Positions 56,040-64,000 of a stretch of 64,000 nt of DNA are shown one piece after another. The stretch covers positions 39,790,821 through 39,854,820 of the forward strand of contig OX344750.2 of assembly GCA_947034885.2 (NCBI GenBank), read 5' to 3'. A program made the position numbers and the translations under genes. Numbering within the stretch: position 1 is the stretch's first letter; every line of letters begins with the position of its first letter. The notes beneath the pieces are model-generated. The model saw nothing but the letters and a program-made list of their open reading frames with translations. It was not told the DNA's origin and made no database searches. The stretch is from Thuidium tamariscinum (lineage: Eukaryota > Streptophyta > Bryopsida > Hypnales > Thuidiaceae).

Positions 56040-57090
56040 TATAGTTATATATGAACATTACTCATTTATTTTCTTTTTCAATATTCCTACATTTAATTGC
56101 TTAGGCAAAAAATAACCTTTGTCTCTATTGGGAAAAAGAAATCATAATAAATCAAATACCTTTGTTGCTTTTGTATTTGTACAACTAAATGTTGATCCAA
56201 ACTTAGGCAAGGAATATCCTTGGCTTCTATCATAGATAAAAAAAAATTAAATGGTTCAAGTGCCTCCCTTTTAATCCTTTCTTTTCTATTGCAACAACTA
56301 AATGTTAAAACAAGCTTAGGAAAGAAATAGCCTTTCTATCTATTAGGCGAATAGAAATATTAACAAATCAAAACCCTCCTTTTTAATTCCATTTATGCTA
56401 TTTTCACAATCAAATATTAAACCAATATTAGGCTAAAAATAATCTTTCTCTTTATTAGAGAATTTTTTTCAATGATTCAAGTACCTCTTCTTCTTTTCAA
56501 TTTCTACAATTCCACAATCCTAGCTTAGTCAAGATTCAAAAACTAACCTTTACTCCTATGGTGAAAAGAAGTGTAAAGGATTCAAGTGTCCCCCTTCTTT
56601 TTCCATTTTTACAATTAAATGATCCAAACTTGGGTAAGGAAACAACCTTGACTCTTATTTTAAATAAAATAAAATAAAATGATTTAAGAGTTCCCTTTCA
56701 TTCCTATTCCTATAATAAAATGTTGAATCAACCTCACACAAAACATAACATTGACTGGTATTTTAAAAGAGAAAAAAAATATTCAAGTGTTCTCCGTTCT
56801 TTTCCATTACCACAATTCAATGATCCAAGTTTGGGCAAGAAATAACCTTGACTTATATTGTAAGAAAAAATTCAATGAATCAAATGCTTTCTTGGAATTC
56901 CCTCTTTCTATAATTCCCACAATTAAATGTTAGACCAAACTTAGGCAAAAAAAAACTTGATTTCTATTGTAGGAAAATAAAATAAAATAATTCAAGTGCC
57001 TCCCCTTTTGTTCCTTCTTTCCTATTCCAACAATAACTTGAACCAAACTAAGCAAGAAATAACCTCAACCTCCAATGGACAAAATTTTTT
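56040..57090 (+). repeat. Degenerate tandem array, period about 100 bp (left arm)
   Basis: About ten degenerate copies of a unit containing AAACTTAGGCAAGAAATAAC, then CTTTATTG and TGATTCAAGTGCCTCCC. A lone related unit lies in the spacer (about 59037-59170), and the mirrored array is at 60750-61810. Confidence 0.75.
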
Positions 57091-57482
57091 ATTATTCAAA
57101 GTGTCTCTTAAAAATTTTTGGTGTTTAATTGAAGGTTGAAGTGGCAAGGTGCCTTGAGAGGAAACAAGACATAGAGAGGTAAGCCTCCAAAAATAAGAAT
57201 GCATTCCTTCTTCAACTCCTTTGCAAATTGGGGTACGTGAAGTATTTAATGTAGCCATTTGACCATCATGTACTTGTGGATTTGGTTCATAGTACAAAAA
57301 TGAGTTCACAACATTCAAGTGATCCCTCAATTTTAGGGAGAAGAAGAATCCTATGACCCCAAGATTATTTGAAAGGCCCGCCAAGGTTCCCTCTCCATTC
57401 TTGTCCAAGCTGTAATGTCCACACCATAGCATCCACGCCCTGTCGCGGACGTTGGGGCGCAGACGTCAACTTTCTTCTGCTT

Positions 57483-57597
57483 TTGCGATTGGAGTTTTGG
57501 GAATCTGGGGGCGTGTAATATACCATTGGAAAGATATTTTGAATACCTTTCCAATGGTATATTACACGCCCCCAGATTCTCAAAACTCCAATCGCAA
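57483..57597. repeat. Hairpin 3 (115 bp)
   Basis: Same hairpin as 54411-54525, preceding block A'. Confidence 0.88.
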
Positions 57598-57624
57598 ATT
57601 GAAAAACAAATCTGCTGCCAACAT

Positions 57625-57775
57625 CCACAACGCAGTAAATCCGAGGCAGGGCGGGGACGCGAGGCAGGGCGGGGACGTCAGGGCGCGGACGTGAGGCAGG
57701 GCAGGGACGTCAGGGCGCGGACGCGAGGCAGGGCGGGGACTTCAAGGCGCGGACGCGAGGCAAGGCGGGACCACA
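57625..57775 (+). repeat. GC-rich minisatellite, left inner
   Basis: As 54560-54735, with fewer units. Confidence 0.85.
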
Positions 57776-58328
57776 AACTGCGTGGGTGTTTTCAAATGGC
57801 CTTGGCCTTGGGATTCCTCTTCTTCACTAAACCCGCCCCCCCAAAAGGCCACATTAATTACTGTCAACTCATTTGTGCACGGTTGACTAGATCTCCAAGT
57901 ACATGGAGGTCAAATGGACACATTAAGAACTCCACCTACCAACTACAACTTGCACAAGGGTGGAGGCCTTTGAGAGCTAAGTGCATTTCTCTCTCTTGTA
58001 GCCTAACTCCTCAAATCTTCTTTCTCACAAGACCTTGGATTCTTCATTCTTGAATTGAATCTTTGGGAACTTGGAGGATAAAATAGTTCTTTTGTTTGTA
58101 TTTGTTTTCCTCAATTTGATTCTTGAAGGCTTTGGATGGGGTTATTAGAGGGTGATGTAGCCCTTGCTATTTATTTATACCAAAGCTTGGATATGTAGGT
58201 TATTTTTTGACTTTCTCTTATAGTAGTTTTACTTAATTATTTATTGTGTAAATTCTAAAGAAGGGATTTAGTGAAGGGCGCGTCTTTTTCCATTGCTTTT
58301 TTAAGTAATTTGAATGAATGGTTTTTTT

Positions 58329-59530
58329 CCCCTTACCATTTCTTTATTTTACTTTAGAAAGTGTGAAGAATTAATTAATAATAGTGGAGGCCCTCGTTCT
58401 TCATTTATTTTAGGGCGGTGTACAATTGAGTTCCCCTAGGGATTGTTCATTTAGTTATTGAATGCATGAAGGAGGGATTTGGAAGAGAGGAGGAGGTGAC
58501 TTTGTTGTATTTCTTAAAATCTTGAAGTAGAGTTTTTAGTTCTTGAGGAATTTTTTTTTTTTTTGGATGAATGTCTTAAAAAATGATACAATGGGGACCA
58601 AGGGCACTCTCTCCCCATTTTTCTTTCCATGTAGCATTTATATTGTTGAAGGGAATTTAAAATTTAATTTTTTAATGATTGAATGAAGGATTAATCACAC
58701 AATTTTATTATCTCAATCCTTGAAGGTGACAATGGATATTATTTTTTTTCCAAATTTTCAAAGGAAAGTCTTAGATACTCTAAACTTAAATTCAATACTT
58801 CTTTTCTTTCTTTTCAATAAAATTCTATTGAAAGTTGAGTTTAGCTTGAATAAAAGACAACCTTTCTCACAATTGCAATAAGAAAGACAAAAATTAGGTA
58901 AAACTAATATTTTCCATTTATCCTATTGACACAATTAATTGTATAGTTATCTAGAATATAAAATAACATTGATTTCTATGATACAAAGAAATAAATTGAA
59001 ATGATTGAAATGCCTCCACTTTAGTTCCATCCTTTTGATATTCACAATTAGACGTTGAACCAAACTTAGGCAACATATAATCTTTCTTTCCATTCAAAGA
59101 AAAATTTAAATGAATTCAATCCATTTAATAAAATAATTCAAGTGCCTCTCGTCTTGTTCCTTCTTTTCTATTCCAACAATAACTTGAATCGAGCAAAGTT
59201 AGGTATAAGCTTCAGCATTAATGGATAAAAGTATAGAAGAAACCTTCACAAGCCTTTTCAATGGACTTGGGGCAATGAGATTCTTCTTCTCCTTGAAATC
59301 AAGAAATTACTTTCATATTGCGAGGTCATATTTGTACTAGAGACCAAATCTAGAAGTCCATGAAGCTGAAATGGCCATATTAAATAATTCGCCTACCTCA
59401 ATCTTTAAAAGGATTGGAAAAGGCATGCATTCTTAATTTTGGGGCCTACCTTTCTATGTCTTGTTTCTATCCAAGTACCTTGCTACTTCAATTCTCAAGT
59501 CAATACCAAAACTTTTAAAGGGACACTTTA
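58329..59530. other. Spacer of the large palindrome (1.2 kb)
   Basis: 58329-58735 completes block A' (it repeats 55268-55680); the rest is AT-rich, with one diverged copy of the 100-bp unit and a segment (59225-59470) resembling a diverged block A/B start. No gene. Confidence 0.75.
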
Positions 59531-60074
59531 AAAAAAACCATTCATTCAAATTACTTAAAAAAAGAAATGGAAAAAGACACGCCCTTCACTAAATCCCTTC
59601 TTTAGAATTTACACAATAAATAATTAAGTAAAACTACTATAAGAGAAAGTCAAAAAATAACCTACATATCCAAGCTTTGGTATAAATAAATAGCAAGGGC
59701 TACATCACCCTCTAATAACCCCATCCAAAGCCTTCAAGAATCAAATTGAGGAAAACAAATACAAACAAAAGAACTATTTTATCCTCCAAGTTCCCAAAGA
59801 TTCAATTCAAGAATGAAGAATCCAAGGTCTTGTGAGAAAGAAGATTTGAGGAGTTAGGCCACAAGAGAGAGAAATGCACTTAGCTCTCAAAGGCCTCCAC
59901 CCTTGTGCAAGTTGTAGTTGGTAGGTGGAGTTCTTAATGTGTCCATTTGACCTCCATGTACTTGGAGATCTAGTCAACCGTGCACAAATGAGTTGACAGT
60001 AATTAATGTGGCCTTTTGGGGGGGCGGGTTTAGTGAAGAAGAGGAATCCCAAGGCCAAGGCCATTTGAAAACAC

Positions 60075-60200
60075 CCACGCAGTTTGTGGTCCCGCCCTGC
60101 CTCGCGTCCGCGCCTTGAAGTCCCCGCCCTGCCTCGCGTCCGCGCCCTGACGTCCCTGCCCTGCCTCACGTCCGCGCCCTAACGTCCCCGCCCTGCCTCG
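60075..60200 (-). repeat. GC-rich minisatellite, right inner
   Basis: Complement of the 57625-57775 type, with fewer units. Confidence 0.85.
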
Positions 60201-60244
60201 GATTTACTGCGTTGTGGATGTTGGCAGCAGATTTGTTTTTCAAT

Positions 60245-60359
60245 TTGCGATTGGAGTTTTGAGAATCTGGGGGCGTGTAATATACCATTGGAAAGGTATT
60301 CAAAATATCTTTCCAATGGTATATTACACGCCCCCAGATTCCCAAAACTCCAATCGCAA
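60245..60359. repeat. Hairpin 4 (115 bp)
   Basis: Mirror of 57483-57597. Confidence 0.88.
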
Positions 60360-60749
60360 AAGCAGAAGAAAGTTGACGTCTGCGCCCCAACGTCCGCGAC
60401 AGGGCGTGGATGCTATGGTGTGGACATTACAGCTTGGACAAGAATGGAGAGGGAACCTTGGCGGGCCTTTCAAATAATCTTGGGGTCATAGGATTCTTCT
60501 TCTCCCTAAAATTGAGGGATCACTTGAATGTTGTGAACTCATTTTTGTACTATGAACCAAATCCACAAGTACATGATGGTCAAATGGCTACATTAAATAC
60601 TTCACGTACCCCAATTTGCAAAGGAGTTGAAGAAGGAATGCATTCTTATTTTTGGAGGCTTACCTCTCTATGTCTTGTTTCCTCTCAAGGCACCTTGCCA
60701 CTTCAACCTTCAATTAAACACCAAAAATTTTTAAGAGACACTTTGAATA

Positions 60750-61810
60750 ATAAAAAATTTTGTCCATTGGAGGTTGAGGTTATTTCTTGCTTAGTTTGGT
60801 TCAAGTTATTGTTGGAATAGGAAAGAAGGAACAAAAGGGGAGGCACTTGAATTATTTTATTTTATTTTCCTACAATAGAAATCAAGTTTTTTTTTGCCTA
60901 AGTTTGGTCTAACATTTAATTGTGGGAATTATAGAAAGAGGGAATTCCAAGAAAGCATTTGATTCATTGAATTTTTTCTTACAATATAAGTCAAGGTTAT
61001 TTCTTGCCCAAACTTGGATCATTGAATTGTGGTAATGGAAAAGAACGGAGAACACTTGAATATTTTTTTTCTCTTTTAAAATACCAGTCAATGTTATGTT
61101 TTGTGTGAGGTTGATTCAACATTTTATTATAGGAATAGGAATGAAAGGGAACTCTTAAATCATTTTATTTTATTTTATTTAAAATAAGAGTCAAGGTTGT
61201 TTCCTTACCCAAGTTTGGATCATTTAATTGTAAAAATGGAAAAAGAAGGGGGACACTTGAATCCTTTACACTTCTTTTCACCATAGGAGTAAAGGTTAGT
61301 TTTTGAATCTTGACTAAGCTAGGATTGTGGAATTGTAGAAATTGAAAAGAAGAAGAGGTACTTGAATCATTGAAAAAAATTCTCTAATAAAGAGAAAGAT
61401 TATTTTTAGCCTAATATTGGTTTAATATTTGATTGTGAAAATAGCATAAATGGAATTAAAAAGGAGGGTTTTGATTTGTTAATATTTCTATTCGCCTAAT
61501 AGATAGAAAGGCTATTTCTTTCCTAAGCTTGTTTTAACATTTAGTTGTTGCAATAGAAAAGAAAGGATTAAAAGGGAGGCACTTGAACCATTTAATTTTT
61601 TTTTATCTATGATAGAAGCCAAGGATATTCCTTGCCTAAGTTTGGATCAACATTTAGTTGTACAAATACAAAAGCAACAAAGGTATTTGATTTATTATGA
61701 TTTCTTTTTCCCAATAGAGACAAAGGTTATTTTTTGCCTAAGCAATTAAATGTAGGAATATTGAAAAAGAAAATAAATGAGTAATGTTCATATATAACTA
61801 TATATGCACT
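60750..61810 (-). repeat. Degenerate tandem array, period about 100 bp (right arm)
   Basis: Mirror of 56040-57090, with the same order of variant units. Confidence 0.75.
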
Positions 61811-63104
61811 TCATTTTCATATTCTTTTGGACGAATCTAAAAAGGTTACGACTCCTCAATCATTTGTTCTATTAAATGTAGGCCCCCAAAAATAAGAATG
61901 CATTCATTCTTCAACTCTTTTGCAAATTGAGGTAGGTGAAGTAATTAATGTGACCATTTCACCATCATGAACTTGTAGATTTAGTTTGTAGTACAAAAAT
62001 GGGTTGACAACATTGAGGTAATCCCTCAATTTTAGAGAGAAGAATAATCATATGACCCCAAGTCCATTTGAAAGGCCTACCAAGGTTCCACTCCATTGTT
62101 GTTCTAATCGTAAGGCCCCCGCCCTAGCGTCCCTACCAATTATATCCATTGTGATCTTCAAGGATTGAGATAATAAAATTGTGTGATTAATCCTTCATTC
62201 AATCATTAAAAAATTAAATTTTAAATTCCCTTCAACAATATAAATGCTACATGGAAAGAAAAATGGGGAGAGAGTGCCCTTGGTCCCCATTGTATCATTT
62301 TTTAAGACATTCATCCAAAAAAAAAAAAAAATTCCTCAAGAACTAAAAACTCTACTTCAAGATTTTAAGAAATACAACAAAGTCACCTCCTCCTCTCTTC
62401 CAAATCCCTCCTTCATGCATTCAATAACTAAATGAACAATCCCTAGGGGAACTCAATTGTACACCGCCCTAAAATAAATGAAGAACGAGGGCCTCCACTA
62501 TTATTAATTAATTCTTCACACTTTCTAAAGTAAAATAAAGAAATGGTAAGGGGAAAAAAACCATTCATTCAAATTACTTAAAAAAGCAATGGAAAAAGAC
62601 GTGCCCTTCACTAAATCCCTTCTTTAGAATTTACACAATAAATAATTAAGTAAAACTACTATAAGAGAAAGTCAAAAAATAACCTACATATCCAAGCTTT
62701 GGTATAAATAAATAGCAAGGGCTACATCACCCTCTAATAACCCCATCCAAAGCCTTCAAGAATCAAATTGAGGAAAACAAATACAAACAAAAGAACTATT
62801 TTATCCTCCAAGTTCCCAAAGATTCAATTCAAGAATGAAGAATCCAAGGTCTTGTGAGAAAGAAGATTTGAGGAGTTAGGCCACAAGAGAGAGAAATGCA
62901 CTTAGCTCTCAAAGGCCTCCACCCTTGTGCAAGTTGTAGTTGGCAGGTGGAGTTCTTAATGTGTCCATTTGACCTCCATGTACTTGGAGATCTAGTCAAC
63001 CGTGCACAAATGAGTTGACAGTAATTAATGTGGCCTTTTGGGGGGGCGGGTTTAGTGAAGAAGAGGAATCTCAAGGCCAAGGCCATTTGAAAACACCCAC
63101 GCAG

Positions 63105-63285
63105 TTTGTGGTCCCGCCCTGCCTCGCATCCGCGCCCTGAAGTCCCCGCCTTGCCTCGCGTCCGCGCCTTGAAGTCCCCGCCCTGCCTCGCGTCCGCGCC
63201 CTGACGTCCCTACCCTGCCTCACGTCCGCGCCCTGACGTCCCCGCCCTGCCTCGCGTCCCCGCCCTGCCTCGGATTTACTGCGTT
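63105..63285 (-). repeat. GC-rich minisatellite, right outer
   Basis: Complement of 54560-54735. Confidence 0.85.
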
Positions 63286-63316
63286 GTGGATGTTGGCAGC
63301 AGATTTGTTTTTCAAT

Positions 63317-63431
63317 TTGCGATTGGAGTTTTGAGAATCTGGGGGCGTGTAATATACCATTGGAAAGGTATTCAAAATATCTTTCCAATGGTATATTACA
63401 CGCCCCCAGATTCCCAAAACTCCAATCGCAA
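63317..63431. repeat. Hairpin 5 (115 bp)
   Basis: Mirror of 54411-54525. Confidence 0.88.
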
Positions 63432-63606
63432 AAGCAGAAGAAAGTTGACGTCTACGCCCTAGCGTCCGCGCCCGTCTTTGCGTCCCCGCCCTAGCGTCCC
63501 CGCCCAGACTTGCGTCCCCGCCCTGACGTCCGCGCCCGGCCTTGCATCCGCGCCTGCTCATGGACTCTCTGCATAGTAGATTTTAGTAGTAGATTTGTTT
63601 TCCAAT

Positions 63607-63722
63607 TTGCGATTGGAGTTTTGAGAATTTAGAGGCGTGTAATATACCATTGGAAAGGTATTTTGAATACCTTTCCAATGGTATATTACATGCTTCCGAA
63701 TTCTCAAAACTCCAATTGCAAA
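63607..63722. repeat. Hairpin 6 (116 bp)
   Basis: Mirror of 54166-54283. Confidence 0.85.
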
Positions 63723-63792
63723 AGCAGAAAGAAGTTGACGTCCGCGGCTTGTCATTTTTCACGTCCCCACCCTGTCTCACGTCCCCGCCCTG

Positions 63793-64000
63793 AAGTTGAC
63801 GGTGAAGTCCACGCCCTTCCTATACACATCCACGCCTTGACAATGTTACGGTGAAGTCCGCGCCCTTCATGTACGCGTCCGCGCCCTAACGGAGACGTCC
63901 GCGCCCTGGATCTCGCTTTCTAAGCTGACGTGTCAACCCAAAAAAATCCCACTACTTTGAAAAATGGAGCCGTCCGGTACGTCCGGACCGTCCGTCCGTC
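63793..64000. repeat. GC-rich outer repeat beyond the right arm
   Basis: GTCCGCGCCCT-type units at irregular spacing, ending in GTCCGGTACGTCCGG and GTCCGTCCGTC at the window edge. It is not the mirror of 53936-54098 in detail, although the terminal words are alike. The structure continues past the window. Confidence 0.6.

Larger units (their letters stand above)
54099..58328 (+). repeat. Left arm (4.23 kb) of large palindrome
   Basis: It matches the complement of 59531-63792 almost base for base over most of its length; a 136-codon stretch at 57022-57432 translates identically to its mate at 60410-60820. Order from outside in: hairpin 1, hairpin 2, GC minisatellite, block A (54740-55690), block B with about 100-bp repeats (55690-57440), hairpin 3, minisatellite, block A' (57780 on). 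A and A' are direct repeats, so each arm is itself A-B-A'. Confidence 0.9.
59531..63792 (-). repeat. Right arm (4.26 kb) of large palindrome
   Basis: Inverted copy of 54099-58328 in mirrored order: A' (59531-60080), minisatellite, hairpin 4, B (60400-62150), A (62155-63105), minisatellite, hairpins 5 and 6. It differs mainly in minisatellite unit number, including an extra minisatellite at 63450-63560. Such high arm identity means a recent event, gene-conversion-like homogenisation, or an assembly artefact. Confidence 0.9.

Noticed and set aside
54454-63388. Repeated 60-175-aa ORFs in the palindrome (MALALGFLFFTKPAPPKG type, MERYFEYLSNGILHAPRF type)
   Set aside because: They are translations of the hairpins, minisatellites and block A, present in several frames with no codon-level conservation pattern or domain.
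54411-63431. CRISPR array
   Set aside because: The repeats are hairpins and minisatellites with no regular unique spacers, in a plant-like genome.

Overview
The window looks like nuclear DNA of a land plant, probably not a flowering plant (moss, fern or lycophyte; the sequence does not decide which). The signs are plant-style introns, clusters of the plant telomere box AAACCCTA, small plant membrane-protein families, and a background of AT-rich, repeat-loaded DNA with few genes. There are no bacterial operons, rRNA or CRISPR arrays, and no tRNA gene that I could recognise by eye.

Layout. 1-12 kb: an AT-rich flank, then two tandem copies (period about 5.9 kb, minus strand) of a small membrane-protein gene. 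Each copy is followed, 15 bases after its stop and in the same frame, by a second ORF. 12.7-16.1 kb: a 3.5-kb solo LTR. 16-25.4 kb: AT-rich DNA with small transposon relics, a broken KDZ/Plavaka-like transposase gene, and a 1.7-kb non-autonomous element with an 8-bp target duplication. 25.4-42.9 kb: a 17,462-bp DNA transposon inserted in the Plavaka-like relic. 43-47.8 kb: relics (zinc-finger 5' end of the Plavaka-like gene, an F-box/kelch fragment, a hairpin MITE). 47.9-51.5 kb: a second solo LTR of the same family in the opposite orientation. 51.5-54 kb: AT-rich. 54-64 kb: a palindrome with two 4.2-kb arms around a 1.2-kb spacer, full of hairpins and GC-rich minisatellites.

The 17.5-kb transposon is the main discovery candidate. 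It has perfect 28-bp terminal inverted repeats, a likely 4-bp target duplication (AAAT), an uninterrupted 954-aa RNase H-fold (DUF7869-like) transposase on the plus strand, and a divergent minus-strand set: (i) a three-exon gene joining a ParB/DGQHR-like motif to a DNA-methyltransferase-like fold without a DPPY-type catalytic motif, plus an acidic coiled-coil tail; (ii) an FCP1-like HAD-phosphatase gene; (iii) an unrecognised Ser/Pro-rich reading frame. About 25 copies of a CpG-rich 19-bp palindrome (TATCNTCGRNTCGANGATA) occur in this element and nowhere else that I saw in the window. They fill the probable leader introns of both divergent genes, sit as pairs in both introns of the ParB/methyltransferase gene, and at three places are read in frame as PR(V/L)ED peptides.

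Working idea (inference): the transposon carries its own DNA-recognition or chromatin module. The palindrome would be the binding site, the ParB/methyltransferase-like protein the candidate reader, the HAD protein a possible transcription modulator, and the DUF7869-like protein the recombinase acting at the ends. All family assignments are from motif reading by eye; no database search was possible.
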